Positions 31,666 to 39,900 of a stretch of DNA of 64,000 nucleotides are shown here, one piece after another. Source of the stretch: Paenibacillus marchantiophytorum (GTDB lineage: Bacteria; Bacillota; Bacilli; Paenibacillales; NBRC-103111); assembly GCF_014640555.1 (NCBI RefSeq), contig NZ_BMHE01000030.1:26817-90816 (forward strand), read 5' to 3'. Positions within the stretch are counted from its first letter, which is position 1; every line of letters starts with the position of its first letter. The translations under genes were made by a program, and so were the position numbers. The notes beneath the pieces are model-generated. The model was not told where the DNA came from. It was given only the letters and a program-made list of their open reading frames with translations, and ran no database searches.

Positions 31666-32697
31666 TCACAGCACTTGCTCAATAAATAGAGTGGTGTGTT
31701 TGGCCAAATCAATCTCCTTGATGTCCAGTTCCCGGTCCATCGTGTCTTGCTTCACAATACGGACAATGGGACGGCTTGGCAGTCCGCGATGCTGTCCCAC
31801 CACAACGCCGGTCTCCCGACTAGATAAACGCACCGAAGAGCCCGTCGGGTAAATCGAAACGATTTTCAGAAATTGAATTAAAATATCACGATCCAGCTTC
31901 GTCTCAGCTAATGCCATCATATGCTCGCAAGCCTCATAAGGCATCATCCTTCGCCCTAAGGAAATATCGAAGAGCAAGTTATCATACATGTTAGCGACAG
32001 CTGTGATTTTGGCATAGACATGGATATCCTCACTCAGCAGCCCTCTCGGCAATCCAGACCCGTCCATAGCTTCGTGGTGCTGGAAAGCAACGTGCGCCAC
32101 CAACAGGCTGAATTCCCGTTTACTTTTCAAAAGTTCAAAGCCTCTCCACGTATGATGCCGCTTCAGATCAAGCGATTCATCGTCAAACAGAAGTTCTGCT
32201 TTGCCTACATCATGCAGCAGTGCGCCTACGGCGAGCTCTTTCAATTGCGTTTCACTAAAGCCCATATTAATGCCGATCAACACAGCCATCATGCAAACAT
32301 TCGTCGCATGGACATACATTTCGTTATCCTTCGTGCGAATATCGGTCAACTGAATCAAGACGTCGCGATTTTTCATCACTTCATCCAGCAAGGTATTGAT
32401 GGAAATACTCATCGAACGAGAGTTAAACTCCTTGCCCGATTGAATCGCCGCGAAGGTCTGGCCCATCTGCTGCATGACGATCCGTTTCGTCTCTTCCGAG
32501 AGAATTTCCGGAATCTCCACATCCTCCAGATTGGGATCCTGAATGTAGATCATCGTGACCCCGATGCGATTGAGTGTGTTGATCATGAAAACCGTTAGCT
32601 GCACGCCCTCAGAAAGCAGGATAGATCCATTGCTGGCAAATATCGTACGCCCCAAATATTGACCCGATTCAACGGAATCCAAATGGACATATTTCAT
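31666..32697 (-). CDS. HD-GYP-type phosphodiesterase domain protein
   Basis: A 343-aa protein. The N-terminal 110 residues resemble the region often found before HD-GYP domains (GRTIFASNGSILLSEGVQLT). The HD-GYP domain covers about 130-300: LKELAVGALLHDVGKAELLF (HD), HVAFQHHEAMDGSGLPRGL (His pair and the GYP motif, here GLP), KITAVANMYDNLL. HD-GYP proteins hydrolyse c-di-GMP; the Tyr-to-Leu change in GYP is a common variant with uncertain activity. The start is ATG 32697 with GGAG 8 nt upstream, at the queG stop, so the two are translationally coupled. Confidence 0.85.
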   Translation of the reverse strand: MKYVHLDSVESGQYLGRTIFASNGSILLSEGVQLTVFMINTLNRIGVTMIYIQDPNLEDVEIPEILSEETKRIVMQQMGQTFAAIQSGKEFNSRSMSISINTLLDEVMKNRDVLIQLTDIRTKDNEMYVHATNVCMMAVLIGINMGFSETQLKELAVGALLHDVGKAELLFDDESLDLKRHHTWRGFELLKSKREFSLLVAHVAFQHHEAMDGSGLPRGLLSEDIHVYAKITAVANMYDNLLFDISLGRRMMPYEACEHMMALAETKLDRDILIQFLKIVSIYPTGSSVRLSSRETGVVVGQHRGLPSRPIVRIVKQDTMDRELDIKEIDLAKHTTLFIEQVL

Positions 32698-32702
32698 AGA
32701 AT

Positions 32703-33893
32703 TCACTCCATTTTATTCAGTTTCGACCTGCTCATTGCCTTCACAGCTTTCTCCACATCCTGCAGAACAGCGGACTCCTGTTCCTTGGCTTGGGCTCTAG
32801 CCAGAGCAGCCTCGGCTTCCTCCCCGCCAATCCGCCCCAGCGCCCATGCACAGGTTGCCCGAATCTCAGGCCTTGGGTCGGACAGGAGCAGTTCGCTTAG
32901 AATCGGCACAGCCGACACGTCCTTGAAATTGCCAAGGGCGATAATCGCGTTGCGCTGAATCGGCTTCTTGCCTCTCCAGGAGGCGGCGATACGGCCGTAT
33001 TGTTCCTTGAATTCCTTGTTCGTCATGGTGAGCAATGGAACCAGCAGCGGCTTGACTTTCTCCGGGTCAGGCTGCAGTTCAGGCTGATGTGTCCAATTCA
33101 TCCCTTTATTCTTAGGGCAAACGATTTGGCAGGTGTCACAGCCATAGATACGATTGCCAATTTTAAGTTTAAACGCGTCATCGACATACCCCTTGGTCTG
33201 TGTAATGAAGGAGATGCAGAGGCTTGAATTCAACTGCCCTGGGCCAACTAGCGCCCCTGTGGGACAGGCGTCTATGCAGATCGTGCAATCCCCGCACTGA
33301 TCCATAATAGATGTATCGGATGCAAACGGAATATTCGTAATCATTTCGCCCAAATACACCCACGAGCCCCATTCCGGTGTGATGACCGCACAGTTCTTGC
33401 CGCTCCAGCCGATCCCTGCGCGCTCGGCCACGGCCCGGTCGACCAGGACACCGGTGTCGACCATGCTCATCAACCGCGCATCCGGCACGCGCTGCGCGAT
33501 GAAAGCCTCCAGCTTCGCGAGCCGGTCGCGAAGCACATCATGGTAGTCGCGCCCCCACGAGGAGCGCGAGATGATGCCCCGATAAGCCCCAGGCTCGGAT
33601 CGGGGCGGGTTCGGCAGTTTCGACGGGTACGCTACCGCGATGGCAATGATCGACCGCGGCGCGTCGAAGCTCAGCTCGGGATGAACCCGCTTCTCGATAT
33701 CCGGCTCTTCGAAGCCGGATTCGAACCCCTTCTCCCGGTGGCGGAGAAGGATGTCTTTCAGTGCCGTGAACGGCTCTGCTGACGTGAAGCCGATCTTGTC
33801 GATGCCGAGGGACGACGCGGCTTCCACGATCTCTTGCCGCAGCTTGCTGAAATCGGCAGGCGTCCCTGCTGCGATGGTGGTGGGAACCGCCAT
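32703..33893 (-). CDS. queG: Epoxyqueuosine reductase
   Basis: Cobalamin and 4Fe-4S enzyme that performs the last step of queuosine synthesis on tRNA. In 396 aa: QueG core with SWGRDYHDVLRDRL and MVDTGVLVDRAVAERAGIGW (active-site Asp and cofactor contacts), a first cluster C-x2-C-x2-C-x3-C (Cys200, 203, 206, 210) and a second with Cys252, Cys255 and Cys259. Residues about 300-380 are HEAT-like repeats (AIIALGNFKDVSAVPILSELL). The first 20 residues are Ala/Thr-rich and unconserved. Its 5' half is GC-rich compared with the flanks. It is 22 bp after lepB in the DUF402-lepB-queG-HD-GYP operon. Confidence 0.94.
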   Translation of the reverse strand: MAVPTTIAAGTPADFSKLRQEIVEAASSLGIDKIGFTSAEPFTALKDILLRHREKGFESGFEEPDIEKRVHPELSFDAPRSIIAIAVAYPSKLPNPPRSEPGAYRGIISRSSWGRDYHDVLRDRLAKLEAFIAQRVPDARLMSMVDTGVLVDRAVAERAGIGWSGKNCAVITPEWGSWVYLGEMITNIPFASDTSIMDQCGDCTICIDACPTGALVGPGQLNSSLCISFITQTKGYVDDAFKLKIGNRIYGCDTCQIVCPKNKGMNWTHQPELQPDPEKVKPLLVPLLTMTNKEFKEQYGRIAASWRGKKPIQRNAIIALGNFKDVSAVPILSELLLSDPRPEIRATCAWALGRIGGEEAEAALARAQAKEQESAVLQDVEKAVKAMSRSKLNKME

Positions 33894-33915
33894 TCGTCAC
33901 ACCTCTCTTCTGCGT

Positions 33916-34515
33916 TTAGAGTTTCGCGGCCATCGAGAATGGCCATAGGACATACTCGGCCCGGCCTTGAATCAGGCTCGCCGGGACAGCCCCAAATCTG
34001 CGGCTGTCGGCGCTTGCCGCCGCATGGCGGTTATCGCCCATAACGAAGACGCAGCCCTGCCCGATATGGATCGGGCCGAAGTCGCCATCTTCTATGGGCG
34101 TATCTGTGTACGGCTCTTCCACTTTGTCGCCGTTGATGTACAAAAATCCGGCTCGGCCTTGCACCTCGTCACCGCTGATGGCAACAACTCTTTTCACCAG
34201 GAAAAGGTGCTTCGCCAGAGCAAATTCCTTAGACTCCTTGAGGATAACAACCTCGCCGCGCTTGGGTGCTTTCAGGTAGGTAGTCGCCTTGTTGACGAAC
34301 AGCCACTCCCCCTCCTGCAAGGTAGGCAGCATCGAATTCCCGCGAACGGTCGAGAGGTTAAACCCGAACTGGTGCACGAGAATGACAACAAGAAGAGCTA
34401 CGAGAATGGATTTCGTCCAATCCCACAGCTCATGGGTGAAGCTTCTCGACTCCGTATCCTGTCTGGGCCGAGCAGTCGCTTTATTCGTATCATTCCGCCC
34501 TACAAAGAAGCTCAT
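33916..34515 (-). CDS. lepB: Signal peptidase I
   Basis: Membrane serine/lysine protease that removes signal peptides during Sec export. In 199 aa, one membrane helix (about 36-54, SILVALLVVILVHQFGFN) is followed by the catalytic domain: Ser61 in RGNSMLPTL, Lys108 in LVKRVVAISGDE, and the C-terminal block FVMGDNRHAAASADSR. A hydrophilic N-terminus of about 30 residues precedes the helix, as in B. subtilis SipS-like enzymes. ATG 34515 directly follows the TGA of the DUF402 gene, with GGAGGAG as SD: tight coupling. Confidence 0.95.
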   Translation of the reverse strand: MSFFVGRNDTNKATARPRQDTESRSFTHELWDWTKSILVALLVVILVHQFGFNLSTVRGNSMLPTLQEGEWLFVNKATTYLKAPKRGEVVILKESKEFALAKHLFLVKRVVAISGDEVQGRAGFLYINGDKVEEPYTDTPIEDGDFGPIHIGQGCVFVMGDNRHAAASADSRRFGAVPASLIQGRAEYVLWPFSMAAKL

Positions 34516-35070
34516 TCATGCTCCTCCGTTCTTATGCTTTTCCCACTGTTCATAGTAATACAGCACCATCTCATCTTGAAAAGGAGGCTTGTCTGCATTC
34601 ACCAGTTCGAGAACTGCGGCAAGCCCTTCCTTGACTTTCCTTTCGACAAGCGGCGAATAATGATAATTCAGCTTATGACGTTCATATTCATCTTGATCCA
34701 CGATATGCACAGAACGGTCCGGCATGCGTATAACATCAAGATCATAGTCGATATACGTTAAAACTTGTTGGATGACATACATGGGAGAAGCCACATTACA
34801 ATAATATCTAACGCCTGCTTCTTCGATTAGAGCTACAATGTTAAACCACATTTTGGGAATGAAGAAAGAAACGCCTGGAATACGGCTTACCCATTCCTTG
34901 CCGTCAGCTTCCTGAATTTTGGTCTGGCTGTTGATAAAAACCATCATATCTTGCTGCTTATGAGCGGCATGCAGAATATGCTGCGGAACCCGCCAATTCG
35001 TCAGCCACATCCGGTGAAGATGTCCATCATGTTTGAAGCTTTTTATCACATAAGGCGCGAAGTTATCCAT
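34516..35070 (-). CDS. DUF402 family protein, nucleoside tri/diphosphate phosphatase-like
   Basis: A 184-aa protein of the family containing B. subtilis YgaC and S. aureus Ntdp. Seen: a beta-barrel of short strands with GVRYYCNVASP, YIDYDLDVIRMPDRSVHIVDQDEY (acidic metal-site residues) and the C-terminal helix with two aromatic residues (EMVLYYYEQWEKH). Characterised members hydrolyse nucleoside di- and triphosphates with divalent metal. It is the first gene of the lepB-queG operon; the link with protein secretion is positional only. Confidence 0.85.
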   Translation of the reverse strand: MDNFAPYVIKSFKHDGHLHRMWLTNWRVPQHILHAAHKQQDMMVFINSQTKIQEADGKEWVSRIPGVSFFIPKMWFNIVALIEEAGVRYYCNVASPMYVIQQVLTYIDYDLDVIRMPDRSVHIVDQDEYERHKLNYHYSPLVERKVKEGLAAVLELVNADKPPFQDEMVLYYYEQWEKHKNGGA

Positions 35071-35212
35071 GTCTCAAAGCTCCTCCGTTGATAGCTGGCG
35101 ATAAGTTCCTTATTATATAGAAAAGCATATCTGACCCCCAAATGCAATGGCGGCACCGATATGCTTCCCTCGATCCAAATCTATTCAACTAAACGAGCTT
35201 CCGAACAATCCG

Positions 35213-35644
35213 TTAGACGCTGACTTTCTTCACAATACTAAGACGATGTGCGGCCCGTGAAAAATCAGATGTGCTGTAACCTGCTGACTCATACACAGGT
35301 AGTACCATTTCGTTATGGACGTCTACCGTTACCATAATTTTGTGCACGTTCCGTTGGAGGAACCTTATCTTCATGGACTCGATCAAGGCCTTGCCGATAC
35401 CCTTACGTTGATACTCTGTGGCAACTGCAATGCGGTAATAGTAGCCGTTGTTGTTATCGATGGTCCCGATAATGATGCCAACAATCTGCGATTCTTCTTG
35501 AGCGATAAGAACAAGTTCCGTATCCCAAGAAAGTTGACGAGCAAATGCTTCCATCGTTTCTTCATAGCAGGATTCCGATAAAACGTCCTGCAAGAGTGTT
35601 GTCACGGAAGAAGTATCACCAAGTTGAAATGAACGAACATGCAT
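35213..35644 (-). CDS. GNAT-family N-acetyltransferase
   Basis: A 143-aa acetyltransferase. The acetyl-CoA loop is AVATEYQRKGIGKALIESM (Q/RxxGxG/A), after strands IVGIIIGTIDNNNGYYYRIAV. NEMVLPVYESAGYS forms the C-terminal motif B region. The start is ATG 35644 with GGGAGAG 7 nt upstream; the frame runs 42 codons further but with Asn/Lys/Phe-rich unconserved sequence. Acceptor substrate unknown. Two adjoining cre-like sites lie about 140-160 bp upstream. Confidence 0.85.
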   Translation of the reverse strand: MHVRSFQLGDTSSVTTLLQDVLSESCYEETMEAFARQLSWDTELVLIAQEESQIVGIIIGTIDNNNGYYYRIAVATEYQRKGIGKALIESMKIRFLQRNVHKIMVTVDVHNEMVLPVYESAGYSTSDFSRAAHRLSIVKKVSV

Positions 35645-36006
35645 ACGGTTCTCTCCCAATCCCCTAGTATTGTTAGGATTAATTTTCTGGTAAATTAGTA
35701 AATACGACAAAAAAGTACGGAATCCTGCTGAAAATGTGTTAAAATTCACAAAAATCTTTGTTTTTTTCACATTTCCTCTTGAAAGCGCTTAATTGCAAGC
35801 GTTTTCAACAAATTTCATGCTTTTCACACGTTTTTTATGTCACTAAATACCTAGGATTTGCTCCTTGAGTAACCGTTAACAGCTTATTCAATTTTTTAAT
35901 AAAACATTCGCTTAACATACCGGAAGAAGCCGTCCCTGAAGGACGACCTCATCTTAAATCCTATATGGGCGGAACGGGATAGCGCTGCGTTCCGCTAAGT
36001 GACAAT
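35645..36006. other. Intergenic region between GNAT and MFS genes
   Basis: Holds the paired cre-like sites (35780-35807), AT-rich sequence, a small CGTCC-CTGAA-GGACG hairpin (35931-35945) and a GCGGAACG/CGTTCCGC stem-loop (35969-35995) just after the MFS stop, which may end that transcript although no T-run follows. No ORF is credible. Confidence 0.6.
35780..35807. promoter_or_regulatory. Two abutting cre-like sites
   Basis: TGAAAGCGCTTAAT (35780-35793, 12 of 14 matches to the cre consensus) is directly followed by TGCAAGCGTTTTCA (35794-35807; on the other strand TGAAAACGCTTGCA, 13 of 14). Together they also form an 11-bp inverted repeat with one mismatch, so the pair could bind two CcpA dimers or fold as a hairpin. 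Confidence 0.5.
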
Positions 36007-37206
36007 TCACTCTGCTGAAGGAACAGCGTTCACCTTCGGTCCGCGATGCTTGAAGAAAAACGCGACACTGATGAGCGCCAGACCATTGACCGCAAAAACA
36101 AGCGGGATTCCAATCCAGCCGCCCAGGAAACCGCCGATGATCGGCCCGCTCATCGTCCCTAGCTGTGTAGCCGATTGATTCAGGCTAAACGCCCTGCCTC
36201 GAAAGCTGGGATCGGTGAATTTCACGATAAGCGCGTTTAAAGCGGGATACACGGCTGCAAAAAACAGCCCGTAGCTAAACCGCAGTATGCCAAAAGCCAA
36301 CAAATGATGGGTGCCTAGCTGCAAGAGATTCCCTATCCCGCCGCCCAGCAGGCCGATAAACAGGGTTTTGGAGTAGGTGATTTTTTGGCCGAGCTTCCCC
36401 CATCTCGGCGCTGCAATCACGGTCGCGATGCCTACCGCAGAGAAAATAATCCCTGAAGTGAGCGAAGCCGAGCCTTGGTTGCCGCCCATTTGGAGCACGT
36501 AGATGGTCAGCAGCGGCTCCACGATCATGACCGAGGTCGCTACCAGCATGGTAACGCCGAGAATCATCATGAAAGGCCGATTATGCGCAGCCGACTTCAA
36601 GTCATCCACCACGCCTGATCGCGCAGCCGAGCGGTTAAAGTTGGTTTCTTTGGCTCCAAAGAGCCCAATGAAAGCTGCAACCAAGACGACACAGCCAGAG
36701 ACGAGGAACGATTCCCGGTTGCCCACCCAATGGCTGACGAATCCCCCCACCAACGGACCAATTACACTTCCGGCGGCGCTTGCAGTTGACATGACGCCCA
36801 GCGCATAGCCGACTTCTTTTTCCGGCGTATTCGTAGCAATTAATGCAATGGAAGCCGGGACAAAACCAGCCAGCAGTCCTTGAAGAATTCGCACACCCAG
36901 AAACAGATAAGGGTCATGTACGAAAAATGTCGCAAAATAAAGCACACTAAGACTGAAACCAGAGCGAATCAACATCGGTTTACGGCCATACTTGTCCGCC
37001 AAGGAGCCCCAGTAAGGAGCAATTAGGGCGCTTGCCAGAAAGGTGATGCCGAATGTAATACCTGACCATGCTTCAAGCCCTTTATTAATGCCGAGTTCTG
37101 TGTGCAAAAAAATAGGTAAAAAAGGAATAGAGATCGTATAAGCCATCCCACAGAAAAAGACACCGATCCATAACGTGATGAGATTTCGTTTCCATGAAAA
37201 CGCCAT
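36007..37206 (-). CDS. MFS multidrug-efflux-type transporter
   Basis: A 399-aa, 12-helix MFS protein. Motif A (GSLADKYGRKPML) lies between helices 2 and 3, motif C-like (GVMSTASAAGSVIGPLVGG) in helix 5 typical of drug/H+ antiporters, and a second-half copy of motif A (PRWGKLGQKITYSK). It resembles Bacillus multidrug exporters such as YfmO/Bmr-like proteins. It appears monocistronic; no regulator is adjacent. Substrate unknown. Confidence 0.87.
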   Translation of the reverse strand: MAFSWKRNLITLWIGVFFCGMAYTISIPFLPIFLHTELGINKGLEAWSGITFGITFLASALIAPYWGSLADKYGRKPMLIRSGFSLSVLYFATFFVHDPYLFLGVRILQGLLAGFVPASIALIATNTPEKEVGYALGVMSTASAAGSVIGPLVGGFVSHWVGNRESFLVSGCVVLVAAFIGLFGAKETNFNRSAARSGVVDDLKSAAHNRPFMMILGVTMLVATSVMIVEPLLTIYVLQMGGNQGSASLTSGIIFSAVGIATVIAAPRWGKLGQKITYSKTLFIGLLGGGIGNLLQLGTHHLLAFGILRFSYGLFFAAVYPALNALIVKFTDPSFRGRAFSLNQSATQLGTMSGPIIGGFLGGWIGIPLVFAVNGLALISVAFFFKHRGPKVNAVPSAE

Positions 37207-37333
37207 TGTTGTAAACCTCCTGATGCTTAATAACTGCGTACCCCACGATGATGTTCATCCGACAACCTCACTTGATAAATTTATTTTATCATCTTTGGAT
37301 AGATATTAGAAATTTCGCATCAGATTCGCGGAG

Positions 37334-38362
37334 TCATAATCGCTCTCCGACTAACCGGGAAGCCGGCAGTAAGCCTGCCTTGGCAGTGCCTGTCATACGG
37401 TCCCCCTCGACCGTTACCTCGAACTTCAAGTTCAAGCGCATCGGTTTCGTTACCCGCTGCGACCATGAGAGCTGGTTCCCCATGCGGACTGGATCTTGGA
37501 ACGCGGTAACTTCACTGCCTTGCTGCGCTTCTCCCGTAATCTGACCATTACTGGTTTCAATGCTCAGTATGACCGGCATTTTGCCTAGGGGCGTAGCGAT
37601 CACCGTGCTCCATCTTCCATCAAAGAGAAAATCCAGCGCTGCCTCCTCTTGAGCCTGACCAGGACGAAGGGATTCGTCTGAGCGATGCTCCGCGGAAGGC
37701 GCCTCTAGATTCATGGCTTCGCTTGCCAGTGGCAGCCCCTTATTGCGCCAAACCGTGCCTCGCCGTTCAAATTCAAACAGCGATTCCACGGCGTGAGCAA
37801 TGCGCGGCCCAAGCTGGCGCTCCACCACATAGATGGCAACATCGAGTCCCGATGTCACACCGCCGCCTGTCACGAGATTGCCATCGTCGACAATCCTTGC
37901 AGCAATGGGAATCGCCCCCGTGGCCCCCAGAGCATCCATCCCCAGATGGTTCGTCACGGCATGACGCCCTTCGAGCAAGCCGCCCAACGCGAGTAACAGC
38001 GAGCCTCCGCAGACCGTTACAACCGTCAAATCCCCGAGCTGCATGGCTTCCCGCATCAAGTCTGTTAACTTGGTTTGCGCAGCCCTCCCTAGAATTGCGG
38101 GCACGCTATCCTCGCCATCGCCGAGAACTGCGCCTGATGCGCCAGGCACCACAATGAGATCGGCTATGCTTGGATCAAGCATGCCGCTGGCGGGAATCTG
38201 CAGCCCATTGATGCCGCTGGCTACGAGCCTGGCGCCTTCTGCTGTAACGAGTTCAACCTTCAAGTCTCCCCCTGTGTACATGTTAGCTGCACAAAACACT
38301 TCATAAGGAGCGATCGCATCCAGCAGATCAAAACCATCAAACAATACAATTTGTATATACAT
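37334..38362 (-). CDS. DJ-1/PfpI-domain protein fused to a C-terminal beta-rich domain
   Basis: Residues 1-190 are a DJ-1/PfpI (class I glutamine amidotransferase-like) domain: YIQIVLFDGFDLLDAIAPYEVF with the acidic residue, and the nucleophile elbow VVTVCGGSLLLALGGLL with its Cys. Residues 235-342 are a separate beta-rich domain (FDGRWSTVIATPLGKMPVIL, LSWSQRVTKPMRLNLKFEVT, MTGTAKAGLLPASRLVG), of a type that I recall as a stand-alone lipocalin-like domain in actinobacteria. A Ser/Glu-rich linker joins them. ATG 38362 has AGGAG 8 nt upstream and lies 1 nt after the stop of the DUF2306 gene, so both are one operon. Function unknown; DJ-1 relatives include isonitrile hydratases and AraC-type regulators, but no HTH is present here. 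Confidence 0.8.
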   Translation of the reverse strand: MYIQIVLFDGFDLLDAIAPYEVFCAANMYTGGDLKVELVTAEGARLVASGINGLQIPASGMLDPSIADLIVVPGASGAVLGDGEDSVPAILGRAAQTKLTDLMREAMQLGDLTVVTVCGGSLLLALGGLLEGRHAVTNHLGMDALGATGAIPIAARIVDDGNLVTGGGVTSGLDVAIYVVERQLGPRIAHAVESLFEFERRGTVWRNKGLPLASEAMNLEAPSAEHRSDESLRPGQAQEEAALDFLFDGRWSTVIATPLGKMPVILSIETSNGQITGEAQQGSEVTAFQDPVRMGNQLSWSQRVTKPMRLNLKFEVTVEGDRMTGTAKAGLLPASRLVGERL

Positions 38363-38363
38363 C

Positions 38364-39044
38364 CTATAGCTCCTTTCTGTTCGCTTGAACTGCCACGTTC
38401 GGAGTCTTTCTATACACAAAGCGGATCACTAATTCAGCCAAAATAAAGTTAAGCAGGATGGCTCCATAGACCCCCATGGTGTAGCTTAATTCATACTTTA
38501 AACCAGCGCCTTCATAGAGGATGAAACTGATGAGATGTATGAACAAATTCGTGAAACAGAAGAGATAGCTGCGAACCATCCACTTGCGATGCTTGATGAT
38601 GTTCTTGCGCTTAATTTGCACAATGGCTGCAATCGTCATAGCAAACCAGACCATGCTCACCAGGTTGAAAGCCACACTATTTATTTTCCCGCCGGTCGTA
38701 TAAGGCGCCATATACCCCGAAGTTAGGACAACTACAAACACAGCAATAACATAAAGATAGCCATTCACCCTGTGAAATTTGCGCGCGCTGCGCAAAAGGG
38801 TCTGCGAGAAGTTGAGGATCCCTGTCAACATAGCCAGGCAAGCGGCGCCTACATGGATATGCATGACATCCAACCAAATGGGTAGATTCATAGGACGTTT
38901 CAAATCGATTTTGCGACTCAAAAATACCGTTGCTTGCGGATCTACGAATAAATTCATCAACGTTACATAAGCCATATAAAGGATTAAAACGGTCAGTACA
39001 AGCGGATATATGTAGTTCTTTTTCGATGTAGCCTGTTTCGCCAT
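38364..39044 (-). CDS. DUF2306 family membrane protein
   Basis: A 226-aa protein with about six membrane helices. Conserved-looking features are MHIHVGAACLAMLTGILNFS, the block KFHRVNGYLYVIAVFVV (HRxxGxxY) and KHRKWMVRSYLFCFTNLFIH; the intramembrane His residues suggest haem or quinone binding but this is inference. It is the first gene of a two-gene operon with the DJ-1 fusion, divergent from a tetR gene. GGGGAG precedes the ATG. Confidence 0.8.
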   Translation of the reverse strand: MAKQATSKKNYIYPLVLTVLILYMAYVTLMNLFVDPQATVFLSRKIDLKRPMNLPIWLDVMHIHVGAACLAMLTGILNFSQTLLRSARKFHRVNGYLYVIAVFVVVLTSGYMAPYTTGGKINSVAFNLVSMVWFAMTIAAIVQIKRKNIIKHRKWMVRSYLFCFTNLFIHLISFILYEGAGLKYELSYTMGVYGAILLNFILAELVIRFVYRKTPNVAVQANRKEL

Positions 39045-39070
39045 TGGATGCTCTCCCCTTTTTATTTTTG

Positions 39071-39089
39071 AGACCGAACCGTACGGTCT
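39071..39089. promoter_or_regulatory. Palindrome between DUF2306 operon and tetR
   Basis: AGACCGAACCGTACGGTCT contains the perfect 10-bp palindrome ACCGTACGGT (39078-39087) and an outer AGACCG/CGGTCT repeat. It lies between a leftward -10 (TACAAT, minus strand) and the DUF2306 start, as expected for a TetR repressor operator. Confidence 0.65.
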
Positions 39090-39180
39090 TTTTTATTGTA
39101 CAATAATCTATGCTATGATTCACTTATAAAATGTTACAATATTACGAGAGTGTTAATGTCTCTGTGAAAGGATACTGAGC

Positions 39181-39771
39181 ATGCGCAAAGGTGAACAAAC
39201 CCGACTGCATATTATTATGAAATCTGCGGAGCTCTTTAACGACAAAGGCTACACAGGTTCGACTATACAAGATATCATGAAAGCAACAGGCCTAACGAAG
39301 GGCGGCATTTATCGCAGCTTCGCTAATAAAGATGAGATTGCACTCGAAGCTTTCGCCTATGCGGGACAAGTGCTTTGGAGACATTTCGCCGAGGCTGTTG
39401 AGGGTGCGTCTACGGCAACGGGTAAAGTTATCGCAATGTGTGATGTCTACAGCGATACCGTTCATAATCCGCCGCTGAAAGGCGGGTGCCCTTTTCTCAA
39501 TACAGCGGTAGAAAGCGACCATTCCTTCCCCATTCTGCGCGAGCGAGCGTTGGGCGCTTATGAGCAAATGCTCGGTTTCATCCAGGGCATTTTGCTGAAG
39601 GGCGTTGCTGAAGGTGAGTTCCGAACCGACCTCCCTGCTGAGTCTGTGGCTTCCTTTATTTTCTCCGCCATCGAAGGCGGCATCATGGCAAGCCGCTTGT
39701 CGCGGGATAATAAGCATATCAGCTATGCCAAAGCGAATATTGAACTGCTGCTAACTTCTTTCCAAAAATAA
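39181..39771 (+). CDS. TetR/AcrR-family regulator
   Basis: A 196-aa repressor. HTH: IIMKSAELFNDKGYTGSTIQDIMKATGLTKGGIYRSFANKDEI. The C-terminal domain has GGCPFLNTAVESDHSFPILRERA, as in the TetR_C group often found with redox or lipid genes. It is divergent from the DUF2306/DJ-1 operon with one strong palindrome in the gap, so that operon is its likely target. Followed by its own terminator. Confidence 0.87.
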   Translation: MRKGEQTRLHIIMKSAELFNDKGYTGSTIQDIMKATGLTKGGIYRSFANKDEIALEAFAYAGQVLWRHFAEAVEGASTATGKVIAMCDVYSDTVHNPPLKGGCPFLNTAVESDHSFPILRERALGAYEQMLGFIQGILLKGVAEGEFRTDLPAESVASFIFSAIEGGIMASRLSRDNKHISYAKANIELLLTSFQK

Positions 39772-39774
39772 AAG

Positions 39775-39812
39775 AACCCCAATTTCCATCTTAACTGGAA
39801 TTTGGGGTTTAT
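39775..39812 (+). terminator. tetR terminator
   Basis: AACCCCAA-T-TTCCA / TGGAA-T-TTGGGGTT stem with TTTATATAT after it. Confidence 0.85.
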
Positions 39813-39900
39813 ATATAAGCAATTGCAGGAAAAACGACATAACGGATAGAAACCTTCAAGGAATCTAGAGTCCTACGCACTTAACCGGAGGTCGTTCATC

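Noticed and set aside
35931..35945. CGTCC-CTGAA-GGACG hairpin as a terminator
   Set aside because: Only five base pairs and no T-run on either strand.
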